Below are positions 54,474-64,000 of a DNA stretch of 64,000 bases, piece by piece; position 1 is the first letter of the stretch; each line of letters opens with the position of its first letter. The stretch is from Plumapathes pennacea. Lineage: Eukaryota; Cnidaria; Anthozoa; Antipatharia; Myriopathidae. The stretch lies in the NCBI GenBank assembly GCA_964036295.1, contig OZ038471.1, positions 12,356,184-12,420,183 of the forward strand, given 5' to 3'. Below the pieces are notes generated by a model. The model did no database searches. It was given only the letters and a program-made list of their open reading frames with translations, and was not told the origin of the DNA. The translations under genes were made by a program, and so were the position numbers.

Positions 54474-56310
54474 AGACCGTTTGCAAATATGGCGGCGATA
54501 TCATGGGAGCGAGGCTTTTCGGTGGTAACCGTTGCCATGGGCGGATGCGCTCTTGTTTACTTCACAGACGTGAGCGGTAAGATGTGCTTTTCCGTGCTCC
54601 TTTTCTTACTTGAGCGCTGAAAAAGTTCGTGAATCCCTTTGAAATATTTGTCGAATCCTTGTAGAGCGAAAAGCAGCGTCTACGGCGTAAGTCATGCGAG
54701 AAAACTAGCAAATAGTCGAAATGTTTATCGTCATGCAATATCTGATGGACTGCTCTGAAATGTTAATACATTTATCCAATTTATGCCACATTTAGCTTTA
54801 TTACCTGTGTCTAGTTTTGTGCGGGGGGTTGTAGTTGTATTTGGGTTGGAATTTGTGCGATATGAGCGCTTGCCGGCGAACAAATACTCGAGCTTCTAAG
54901 CGCTTCCCCCCACGGCACGATGCGATCTGACCGCCGCCCCCGCGCTTGATCTCAGGTCTGTGTCTGCGCTTTATAATCTATCCGATTACCCAATTTTTAT
55001 GACTCTCGATATTGGTCAGAGAGCAGATAATATATTACAGTGGCAGTCAGAGAAGAATTGTGTAAAAGATCACGGGTATTTTGCAATGCATAGTGTCAAA
55101 ACAACACACGGACGCGTGCCCTTCCCGATGACGCGAACCGGATTTGCCCTTCCCTTTTGTGAATCACTCTCTAATTTAGTGAGCGGCCTTTTGTGTGGAT
55201 ATAACTAGAGCTTGTGTGGATATAACTAGCTTAATCTTGTGTGGGGCTTAACTTTTATGCCAGCTGCGGTAACATGAGGCTCTCACATAAAAGATTTATC
55301 CTCTACCCTGTGCAACACTTAACACTATGCAGACAAATACCCTAGCCACAACAAAAATAATTACACCTCTTTCAAAAGGTTTCATGACCATATTATCCTG
55401 TGACTTCCCTGACAGTCGCAGTCTTTCCTGACTTGCGAACGAACCTAACCATCGCATTGAACGTAAAAGGGGGAAGACCATGCATTTAGCGCTTTAGTCG
55501 TACTTTTGACATTTGGGATATTCTTGAGTGTCATAAACGATCCAGGACAGAGAGACACACTCCTGAACGTGTGTGATTAGTATTTTCTTGATATAATTCT
55601 TGAGAAATCTGTGCAACTCAGAAGTTACTAACCAACACCGTGTTCCGCGTTTATTTATAATACAAAAGGCCGCTCCGCCGCGTTCGTGAGTTGACACCCA
55701 TGTACACAATTGAGCAAAGAAGTTCTTCTCTGGCCGCCACTGTAATATATTATCTGCTCTCTGACCAATATCGAGAGTAACAGTTCCTTAAAATTGGATG
55801 ATCGGACAGATTATAAAGCAAAGACACAGACAAACAGATCAAGCGGGGACGGCGGTCAGATCGCATTGTGCCGTGGGAAGCGCTTACAAGTTCGAGTTAA
55901 TGCTCGTCGACAAGCGCTCATATCACACAAATTCCAACCCAAATACAACTACAGTCCCTCACCCAAAACTAAAAAGAGGTAATAACACTAAATGTGGCAT
56001 AAATCGGATGAATGTATTAACATTTCAGAGCAGTCTATCAATATATGCATGACGGTGAACACTTCGACTATTTGCTAGTTTTCTCGCATGACTTACGCCG
56101 CAGACGCCGTTCTCCATCCTACAGGGATTTAACAAGCATCTCAAAGTGATCCACGAACTTTTTCAGCGCTCAAAGTAAGAAAAGGAGCACGGAAAAGTAC
56201 ATTTCAACGCTCGCATTTGTGAAGTAAACAAGAGCGAATTTGCCCATAGCAACGGTTACCACCGAAAAGCCTCGCTCCCATGAAATTGCCACCATATTTG
56301 CAAACGGTCT
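54474..56310. mobile_element. 1.84-kb TIR element with about 570-bp arms
   Basis: The ends AGACCGTTTGCAAATATGG. are inverted and the arms (54474-55044 and 55737-56310) pair over their whole length with moderate divergence. AT flanks both ends; the paralogous intron at 17048-17056 has the uninterrupted target. No transposase seen in the 690-bp centre. Confidence 0.88.
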
Positions 56311-56435
56311 ATTAGCTGCCATGTGTGTGTGGACGCGCGCGCGTGTTCACGCGTGTACGCCGATGTGTGCGCCAGATTGTCGCGTTAGGTCGAGCACCGC
56401 ACCTTATCAGTTATATTTTTCTGACCGCTGCTACA

Positions 56436-56496
56436 AAAAATAAATAAATAAATAAATAAATAAATAAATGAATGAATGAATGAATGAATGAATGAA
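56436..56496. repeat. Microsatellite (AAAT)n / (GAAT)n
   Basis: TAAATAAATA run passing into AATGAATGAATG. Confidence 0.95.
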
Positions 56497-56881
56497 AAAG
56501 GAAGTTTAGTGTCTATATAATCATCTGTGAATTTCTTGATTTGGAAACTTGAGAATCGTGGGTCCCTGTGGCAATTAAATGCAAAACTGTGCTTCGATCA
56601 CAAAAACTGGAAATTGTCGAGAAAAAAAGAACAAAACAAAACTGGAGAAAATTTTTTTGTTCATTTAAAAATTGATCTAAAAAAATTTGAAATGAAATAT
56701 CAACTGACTTGCAGACTAATTACAATTTTAAGCAGAAGTTCATGTACACTTAAATTTAAGACCCAAGTCAGAAGACAGCAGGTTGTATTAACTTGCTTTT
56801 TTGAAACAAAAGGATGCCTTGTAGAAGACTTAAATGTTTGAAAAAAGAACAAAGCGATTTTAATCAACGAATATATATAAC

Positions 56882-57210
56882 CAGTCAAGCTATATAACTC
56901 CACGATATTATTCTTTTCCTGTCACCAGTCAAGCTATATAATTCCAATGTATTCTAGTTTTTCTCTTACCTATCAAGCTTTTTAACTCCAATGTATTCTA
57001 GTTTCTCTGTCACCAGTCATGCTATATAACTCTATCGTATTCTAGTTTCTCTGTCGCCAGTCAAGCAATATAACTCCACGATATTATTCTTTTCCTGTCA
57101 CCGGTCAAGCTATATATAATTCCAATGTATTCTAGTTTTTCTCTTACCTATCAAGCTTTTTAACTCCAATGTATTCTAGTTTCTCTGTCACCAGTCAAGC
57201 TATATAACAA
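56882..57210. repeat. 44-bp minisatellite, array 3 (about 8 units, with a higher-order duplication)
   Basis: Same unit as arrays 1 and 2. A block of about four units is itself repeated (56890-57060 and 57065-57208). It continues after the element at 57211-58231. Confidence 0.85.
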
Positions 57211-58231
57211 TTTATTATATGGCACTGATACTACGCACGCTACGATTGGTTTAATTTACCGGTCCATACTTTCCTGTACGGACCGCAAATTGATTTTACG
57301 CACGTTCTGATTGGTCAATTTTACCGGTCCATAACTTACTGTACGGACCGCAAAATCAGTTTGCACATGTGGATCGCAAATGATTAATCGAAAAGCTGCT
57401 AAATGTTTGTCATAAAAGGCCCAGAAGTGCAATTGGAAGTATAAACGTTCCGGATACTCACTGTTAAGTTATGATGATCGGGGAAAGCTTACAATCTTGG
57501 AAAATGACCGTTACGAAGAAGGAAAACATCCGAGGTAAAAATTGCTTGCGACCTCAGCCGTCATTGACAACAAGTGCTGCAGAGTATGGAGGGTTGTTTC
57601 ACCCCTGTGTTAAAATTTGCACACTTGCCAGGAAGAAAGTGGAAAGCGAACAATCACCGTGAACAGTTATGACTAAAACCGTGCAAGAATCAAGTTTTGC
57701 AAACATGTTTGCTCGTCATGGCGCACTGTGAGGACTGTAAATATATTTTTCACAATGCACGAGAACTCTGCATTTCGAAATCACTGACTGGGACAAAAAC
57801 GCCGTGGTGATTTGAGGACGTTTATTTTTCTGGAAGAAACCTAAACGCTCCCCAAGGAGGCAGGAAAATTAAGCGGTGAGTTTTGAATAATATAACTTTC
57901 GACGATGTGTCGGTCGCAGTTTGTGATGAAATTATTTTTATTTAGTGCCATTTTGCCTTATACATTATTGCATGTGTAAGAAACTTATTCAAAAGAATAA
58001 AAAATACTCTGAGTTACAAAGCAGATGCCTGATCGCGATTGATGTTGTTGAATGAACGAGACGAGTACTCGTTGGGGCCTTGTTTTGTGTTTGCCGAAAG
58101 ATCTAAAGCCATATAATAAATATCTTATTAACCTAGTTTGCTTGGTCCGTACCGCGCGCTCGGGCCATAAGGCGACGAAAAAAACTCGGTTCCCAACTTA
58201 CTGTACGGATCGCGCGCTTGGTTAATAAGAT
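57211..58231. mobile_element. 1.0-kb element with GGTCC hairpins, copy 2
   Basis: Longer version of 20123-20769, with the same start TTTATTATATGGCACTGATA and end GGTTAATAAGA. It interrupts the minisatellite. The 63-codon frame at 57471-57662 is conserved with few changes. Confidence 0.85.
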
Positions 58232-58345
58232 ATGTATTCTCGTTTCTCTGTCACCAGTCAAGCTATATAACTCCAGTGTATTACCGTTTCTATGTAATTA
58301 GTGCAACTATATAACTCCATGATATTTTCGTTTCTCTGTCACCAG
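58232..58345. repeat. 44-bp minisatellite, array 3 continued, running into an FN3 exon
   Basis: About 2.5 units; the last provides TTTCTCTGTCACCAG, the acceptor for 58346. Confidence 0.85.
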
Positions 58346-58624
58346 TCGAGCTAAAGGTCGAGGAGATTGAGGAGAGGCAGGCAGTGCTGTCAGTCATTAC
58401 TAGCAACAGCATTATGTGGGCTGGTTACGACATTGAACTCACCAATCGCAAAAACTTGACGACAACAACTCAGTTCCAGGGTGTTGCACAGCCAGAAAAC
58501 GTCACCAAAGTGAACCTGACTCATCTTGATCCAAACACTAAGTACAGAGTTTTAGTCACGCCAACGAAAGATGGCAAACAACTTGAGCAGTGGAGCAATG
58601 AATATTCATTCGAGACTCTTGGAA
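58346..58624 (+). CDS. Exon: fibronectin type III domain (FN3b, copy 2)
   Basis: Donor GGAA|GTGAGT, phase 1-1, 279 bp. ELKVEEIEERQAVLSVITSN, then MWAGYDIELTNRKNLTTTTQ, then KVNLTHLDPNTKYRVLVTPT and LEQWSNEYSFETLG. Nearly identical in length and plan to 29113-29391; the substitutions are mostly conservative, so both copies look functional. Confidence 0.88.
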
Positions 58625-58828
58625 GTGAGTACACGGCTTCTTCACACTGCTGATAGATAGACAAAAGAATGAGTAGCCATTAACATCTCATTCATATTTG
58701 TCTGAGCGCGATTAGTCATTTCCAGGCTTGTGTTTAAGTTGTGCTGGCTTTACCCAGTTGAGAATTGTGCAATTTGATATGATATTATTTTGCGAGAGTT
58801 TTAATAGTATGACCGTGACGTTGTACTA

Positions 58829-59862
58829 CAATCCCGGACAAAACTGTGTGGGACACAGTTTCCTGAACGACTCTCAGCTTACAGATTCAATGGCTATGTA
58901 TTCCACCCCTCCCCCCCCCCCCCCTTTCCCCCTCGACAATGTTGAAGATATTACAAATACAAACATGAGTGTTTTGCTCACAGAAAAGAAGAAGTGCGTT
59001 GAATCGCCCATCTTAATCAATTATTTAGTAACTAATTGATAATGCAATAAGATCGAGTTGAAATATCGGAATAATTTTATTTTTTTCCTGTGCTGAAAGC
59101 ACAATGTACGAAGTGGGCGTGATCAGCATGGCATCCTGCCTGTGATGCTGAATAAATGCCCGGCTGCATATGAGCTGAAAAGCAATCTCATTTCAAAAGT
59201 TTCGTATGTCTAAATCTCTTGTGTTTAATCTCCTATACACAGCACTCATGCACCAAAATTTGTGAGAGTAGCATAATATTATTAGAGAACGAGCACAATT
59301 TTCGTTTTGTGATAATTGTACTAATGGCTAATTTTGAGAAGTTCTAACATTTGCAGACACTCCGCCTTTTAAGACAGCACGGCAGATTTGTCCTCAAAAT
59401 CATATACTTCATTATTTCTAAGGTGCAGCCGCTGCTTCAGTTCGAAGTTCACTCTATTGTTGTTATGAAGCCGTGACGCATAAGTGGATTTAAAAATAGA
59501 GCATATATCCGTCCAGTTCACAACCCAAAAGACCGTTTGTCTTATGCAAGGAACGTCTTATCTATCCACGAGAGTTACATATATGTGATAAGACAATAGT
59601 TTGGCTACTTTTCAGAGCTACAATCCCGGACAAAATTGTGTGGGACACAGTATCCTGAACGGCTCTCAGCTTACAGATTCAATGGCTATGTGTCCCTCCT
59701 CCCCCCTCGACAATGTTGAAGACATAAACTTGACAATGCACACACATCATCTCGTGGTTCTCTGCTTTTCAACATTGAAATGGGAGGGGGGGAGGGGGAG
59801 TTTTATTGTCGTGTAACAAGCACAAATCATGTCCGTTGTCCCGACAATTTTGTCCGGAATTG
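58829..59862. mobile_element. TIR element with TA target duplication, containing a nested related copy
   Basis: Ends CAATCCCGGACAAAACTGTG and CAATTTTGTCCGGAATTG, with TA on each side (58827-58828 and 59863-59864); the paralogous intron at 29620 lacks it. A second head (CAATCCCGGACAAAATTGTG) at 59621 pairs with the same right end, so a 242-bp copy lies within. Poly(C) at 58908-58924. Confidence 0.8.
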
Positions 59863-59864
59863 TA

Positions 59865-60543
59865 GGCACGCTTGCATGACAATCACACAATAGTCGCTGA
59901 TTAAGCTGGGAAAAGGGGTTGTCACGGACGGATCTAAATGGCAGTCAGCATCCCCTCCCAGGCCGGCCTCTCAAAACTAAATTCAAAATTTGCGACTTCA
60001 ATTCACCGGGATGCAGAATATTCTGTTAATTTTGCTTTGATGAACTTGGAAACGGCTGGTTATCTGCTGCAGGTGGGGGTTGGGGGAATGCAAATTTCCT
60101 TTTATCTTGTGACAGTTGCTGATTGCAAGTCTTCCTATGGCCATAGCGTATGCGATTTGAATAATAATATACATCTAATCAAGCAAGAAAAAACAGAGCT
60201 CCAATAGTCTCAAATTACAAAAAGTACCGCAAAGTTCGTGTACATGCCACTTGCAATTTGAAACTATAAAAGCACAAATTACATTCGACATATCCTAGGC
60301 AACAGCAAGTAAGCTGGACGTTAATCACACGCGTTTATTTTAGACACTTACAGTATTACTGTTTCATCCTCCCGTCTTTTCTCCCTATTTCCCAAAACGG
60401 AAAGTAAAACCTTCTTGAGTATGTAATCTCGCCAAGTTTGGTCTGGCCGTTTAGTATATTAGAGAGTTATGCAGTCCATAAGGCGATAGTCAATTTTACT
60501 TGTTGTGTTACAACACAAACAGGAACTGTATTTTATGCTTCAG
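59865..60543. other. Intron, homologous to 29630-29820, 30797-30890 and 34400-34825
   Basis: The order of matches shows this intron is the short, less invaded version of the intron between FN3b and Ig in the first copy. Confidence 0.8.
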
Positions 60544-60816
60544 ATTATCCTTTGTTCACCAAAGCACCCAAAACTGTTACTTACCTGGTGATCGGGAAAA
60601 ACGCAACGATTGAGTGCGTTGCCTCCGGTGTACCTAAACCGACCGTCAAGTGGACAGGATCCCTGTTGCCACTGCCAGAGGGTAGAAGCCACCAACAAGA
60701 TGGCAGACTCAGCATAAGCAAAGCACAGATGGACGATTCTGGAAACTACACCTGCACAGCAACCAGCAAACTAGGAGTCGTCAGCAAAACTACAGAGCTT
60801 GTTGTACGCTCTCCAG
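60544..60816 (+). CDS. Exon: I-set immunoglobulin domain (copy 2)
   Basis: Acceptor TATTTTATGCTTCAG, donor CCAG|GTAAAT, phase 1-1, 273 bp. DYPLFTKAPKTVTYLVIGKN, then TIECVASGVPKPTVKWTGSL, then DGRLSISKAQMDDSGNYTCT and ATSKLGVVSKTTELVV. Cys, Trp and DSGNYTC are all kept. The central block (WTGSLLPLPEGRSHQQDGRL) is identical to copy 1, which may mean constraint or gene conversion. Confidence 0.92.
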
Positions 60817-60891
60817 GTAAATGTTTTTATATTTTTACTAAGTAAATGGTTTAAGGTGAAGTCAAATGTAATATTGTTTCTCTGTAACCAG

Positions 60892-60938
60892 CTCGGCTAA
60901 AGTTTGAAGGGACCAAACCGAGGGCCGTCGTTGGTTGA
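60892..60938 (+). pseudogene. Broken FN3 exon relic
   Basis: After GTTTCTCTGTAACCAG the bases read CT then RLKFEGTKPRAVVG and a TGA. The start matches the other FN3 exons (..LKVE.T.PR.AVL). The homology then ends, so only the first strand survives. Confidence 0.6.
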
Positions 60939-62261
60939 TATGACCAACAGAATATTCTCGATTCATGGTTAGGGGGGCCAGGAGACGTCATCAGAGTAGA
61001 TATTTGTAAATACTTCGGGGGAGTTGTCTTGACAACTGCGGGCAAAAAGTAGGCAAAAAGTAGAAGCGATTTTACTGACTACGCGCGCGAGACCGATTTG
61101 CAACTGAAAGCAGCGCAAGAGTTTGAAGGAATTTGCCGGGTAATTGTACCTGAGACATTTCTTCCAACAGAGTTTTATATTTTTCTTGCTGTTGAAACCC
61201 TTCTGCAAAAATTAAATGTTCCCCTCAGAGATGAAAACTTTCAGCTTTTTCATGCAAGCTTACGTAAAAGGACACTTGCATAGAACAAAATACTTCGTAC
61301 CAACGGCCGGTTAGTACCAAAATGAAACACAAAAGCTCACCAGTAAACACTGCCAAAACGAACGTTCAGCTTTCAGTTTGCGTTGTCCGGTACAGCTGCC
61401 TCGTTTACCGAAACAATTCTGCTTCGGTGAAAGCATCAAAACAAGCGCCATTTTGTTTCAAACCGGAAATCGCCAGGAGGTAAATAGTTTACAAAGTGGA
61501 ACGCGTTTAGCTCAATTTACATGTATACACAGTATTCTGCTCCACATTTTTAAAGTTATTTGCAAAATGCAAGTAGCTTTTATGTCAGCGATACCATGTG
61601 ACTGCCTATCCGGTTGTCGGAGCACAGGAAAAACGTATGAATATAAGAACAACCGTACATTTAGAGGATTTCTTAGTATTTCTGAATTTTAGTTGAATCA
61701 AAGAGCAAATAGAAAAAACGTTTGTTACTTTTGAGTTGTCTAGTACAGCTTCCGCTAAACGGCAAAGTCGGACAAAGGGTCCGTGTGTTCGTGTGTACTG
61801 CGCTTGAGCTATAAGATCAGCTGCTGTCGTACAGGTTTTCTGAATGATTGACAGTGCATTGTTTCGTCGGAACCAATTTAAAGTTCTTTTAGAATGTAAG
61901 TAAGTTGGTCAGAAGGCCGAATGAAATCATCTCAGCAATAAACAATGGACATCCGATTGCTTTCAAAATTGTCTGAACGGCGTGGGAATATAAATACGCA
62001 CCAGACATATTTTGTTTTATTTACATACTATCGCTAAAAAGTGAATATGCGTTGGTTTACACGTCCCTAGATTTTGTGTGTTTTTGTTATTTCAACGAAT
62101 ACGCGAAGACGCAAGTACATTTCTCAGTGATTTTTAAGGTTGCCCGGTGGGTTTTCTCCTAGACTACCAGACTATCAATTTGGTAGAAAACCAGTCGTTT
62201 GAGCGAACTTTTGGTCGTCTCGGACGACCGGACGACCGCTAATCTCGAGCACTGTGCATAC
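60939..62261. other. Non-coding stretch
   Basis: No domain seen. 61340-61490 resembles 49020-49140. A few open frames of 60-100 codons have no recognisable motif. Confidence 0.45.
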
Positions 62262-62482
62262 TTACATACATACACACACACATACATACATACATACATA
62301 CATACATACATACATACACACACACATACATACATGCATACATACATACATACACACACATACATACATACATACATACATACATACATACACACACACA
62401 TACATACATACATACATACATACATACATACATACATACATACATACATACATACATGCATACATATACATACACACACACA
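62262..62482. repeat. Microsatellite (CATA)n with CACA interruptions
   Basis: About 220 bp of ACATACATACAT with short CACACA blocks; it produces long spurious frames on both strands. Confidence 0.97.
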
Positions 62483-62646
62483 CAGTGATACATACATGCA
62501 TACATTCGTTATGTTGTAATGCAGGCCGTTGTGCACTGGAATGTTGTCCAATCCAGTCTAAGTCTCAAGCGTAGTGTGGTTAAGTATGTGTTTGTATTGT
62601 GCGTTTGGTACGTGAAATAGTGTGGACATGTTGTTATAATGTATAC

Positions 62647-62924
62647 TAAATAAAAATAAATAAATAAATCACTTTATTTAAGTCTCAACGTATTTAGCAC
62701 CGCCGTGCTAATTGGGGAGACTTGAAATGCAGAAAGCAAATATCATAAACTGAACGTAAGTTTGTTAAGAATCCCAACTGGTCGGAGGCTCACCAGTTGG
62801 CTATTCACATAGTGTGGCCTAGAATTTGAACTCAGGGCTACCGTATTGCAAATTCAGCTAGTGGTCAGAGCGGGACTTGAACCTGGGACCTCCGGCGCCC
62901 TAACCACTCGGCCACACTGCCTCC
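62647..62924 (-). mobile_element. tRNA-derived SINE, second family
   Basis: The minus strand starts GGAGGCAGTGTGGCCGAGTG, with box A TGGCCGAGTGGTTAGG and box B GGTTCAAGTCC. The body ends AATAAAGTGATTTATTTATT and an A/T-rich tail. The head resembles a tRNA(Leu/Ser)-type sequence; the body has no tRNA fold. Confidence 0.8.
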
Positions 62925-63082
62925 ATAAAAGAAGACAATCGGCCAAAAGAGAACAACCAACTAGCAGCCCGGCATGCAATGAAAATGTTCTGACGAGACT
63001 TTACTAATCTAATTTTACTAATCTGATTTACTAATAAATAGTATAATATGATGTAGTGGTGTCAGGGTTGACCGAACTGTTG

Positions 63083-63711
63083 TGCAGTGTAGTGTAGTGT
63101 AGTGTAGTGTAGTTTAGTGTAGTGTAGTGTAGTTTAGTGTAGTATAGTGTAGTGTAGTGTAGTGTAATGTAGTGTAGTGTAGTGTAGTGTAGTGTAGTGT
63201 AGTGTAGTGTAGTGTAGTTTAGTGTAGTGTAGTGTAGTGTAGTGTAGTGTAGTGTAGTGTAGTGTAGTGTAGTGTAGTTTAGTGTAATGTAGTGTAGTGT
63301 AGTGTAGTGTAGTGTAGTGTATTGTAGTGTAGTGTAGTGTAGTGTAGTGTAGTGTAATGTAGTGTAGTGTAGTGTAGTGTAGTGTAGTGTAGTGTAGTGT
63401 AGTTTAGTTTAGTGTAATGTAGTGTAGTGTAGTGTAGTGTAGTGTAATGTAGTGTAGTGTAGTGTAGTGTAATGTAGTGTAGTGTAGTGTAGTGTAGTGT
63501 AGTGTAGTGTAGTGTAGTGTAGTTTAGTGTAGTGTAGTGTAGTGTAGTGTAGTGTAGTGTAGTGTAGTTTAGTTTAGTGTAATGTAGTGTAGTGTAGTGT
63601 AGTGTAGTGTAGTGTAGTGTAGTGTAGTGTAGTGTAGTGTAGTGTAGTGTAGTGTAGTGTAGTGTAGTGTAGTGCAGTGTAGTGTAGTGTAGTGTAGTGT
63701 AGTGTAGTGTA
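63083..63711. repeat. AGTGT satellite, about 630 bp
   Basis: Pentamer AGTGT repeated about 125 times, with scattered AGTTT, AATGT and single-base variants. No higher-order period is obvious to the eye. Confidence 0.97.
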
Positions 63712-63789
63712 GAATGCGGCCCTTCACACACAACTGAGGAAGGAATCTAATGTGCCTGTCTTTCTCCGATTTCATTGCTGCTTGCACAG

Positions 63790-63894
63790 AGAGCGATAGA
63801 GGAACTAAAGAGAACCCTGGGAAATCGTGCAAAGACATCCTGGGGGCAAGACAGGGCCACGCAGAGAACGGAATCTTTTGGATCAAGTTCAGCT
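63790..63894 (+). CDS. Possible exon, 35 codons, unknown product
   Basis: Flanked by TTCATTGCTGCTTGCACAG and AGCT|GTAAGT, 105 bp, phase 0-0, open: RAIEELKRTLGNRAKTSWGQ then DRATQRTESFGSSSA. The borders are good, but no domain is recognisable and the phase differs from the modular exons, so it may be a different gene or chance. Confidence 0.3.
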
Positions 63895-64000
63895 GTAAGT
63901 GCTAAATCTCTTATAGTCAGCACTTTACATATTCAGTGTTGTTGCCAAGCGAGTAATTTAAGGACATTTTGACCGAATTGGCTGTAAACTACTCGTAGAA

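Larger units (their letters stand above)
12206..60816 (+). other. Spliced gene model: EGF-FN3-FN3-Ig-MAM-linker-FN3-FN3-Ig protein
   Basis: Eleven + strand exons in this span have good AG/GT borders. Apart from the MAM2-MAM3 junction (phase 0), each junction joins phase 1 to phase 1: exon 1 ends in one base of a codon, FN3 exons begin with TC plus whole codons, Ig with TT or AT, MAM and linker with GG or GC. Joined, they give one open frame: signal peptide, EGF-like, two FN3, I-set Ig, MAM, a 28-residue linker, two FN3, Ig. Such domain mixes are typical of cell-surface adhesion or receptor proteins (for example receptor-type phosphatase ectodomains carry MAM, Ig and FN3). No transmembrane or cytoplasmic exon is inside the window, so membrane attachment and signalling are unknown. 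The last exon here also ends in a splice donor, so the gene continues beyond 60816. Introns of 1 to 12 kb are filled with transposons. Confidence 0.8.

Noticed and set aside
62159..62574. Long open frames on both strands (repeating YMHT/CMYV residues)
   Set aside because: They are translations of the (CATA)n microsatellite.
62850..62924. tRNA(Leu/Ser)-like gene on the minus strand
   Set aside because: Head of a SINE with a long non-tRNA body and AATAAA-rich tail.
63279..63886. Open frames of repeating LHYTT residues
   Set aside because: Produced by the AGTGT satellite, which has no stops in some frames; no codon variation or start context.

Overview
This is eukaryotic nuclear DNA, most likely from an anthozoan cnidarian, with a stony coral as my first guess. 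That assignment is inference: it rests on split genes with phase-1 EGF, FN3, Ig and MAM exons set in very long introns, and on a dense mix of DNA transposons, Helitrons, Penelope-like elements, a Crypton-type fragment, Tx1/L1-like LINEs and tRNA-derived SINEs. There are no operons and no bacterial gene layout.

One host gene dominates the + strand. It starts at 12206 with a signal peptide and EGF-like exon (12206-12473). It continues with FN3 (16625-16906), FN3 (29113-29391), an I-set Ig domain (34826-35101), a MAM domain on three exons (44983-45111, 46159-46397, 46977-47055), a short linker exon (48634-48717), FN3 (54051-54323), FN3 (58346-58624) and Ig (60544-60816). Apart from the junction between the second and third MAM exons (phase 0), the junctions are phase 1, so the exons splice in frame. 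The FN3-FN3-Ig block occurs twice with homologous introns, so it is an old segmental duplication. A broken FN3 exon (60892-60938) suggests a further copy was lost. The product looks like a secreted or membrane adhesion/receptor-type extracellular protein; no transmembrane or cytoplasmic part lies in the window.

The introns are mostly mobile elements. 20045-27127 is a 7.1-kb DNA transposon with exact 6-bp target duplications, long inverted repeats filled with 21-bp subterminal repeats, a DDE/rve transposase on the minus strand and, facing it, a multi-exon SAM/HECT E3-ligase-like gene that is now broken. 36702-44918 is a nest: a TIR element holds a minus-strand Tx1/L1-like LINE, the LINE holds a Helitron at an A/T site inside ORF2, and a 3-bp-TSD MITE sits beside it. 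49283-52254 is a repeat split by a SINE and by a Helitron that carries part of a Helitron-type protein. Several fold-back elements have long arms (9855-11393, 29828-30786, 54474-56310).

Upstream of the gene (1-12205) I see a decayed Ty3/gypsy pol fragment, a copy of a 1.1-kb repeat family, a tandem repeat interrupted by a truncated LINE, and a 1.54-kb nearly perfect palindrome. Downstream (61-64 kb) there are a CATA microsatellite, a tRNA-derived SINE, a long AGTGT satellite and one possible exon.

A 44-bp minisatellite that contains the FN3-type splice acceptor and the first bases of the exon lies directly before two FN3 exons. It is one of the more unusual signals here, together with the HECT-carrying transposon.
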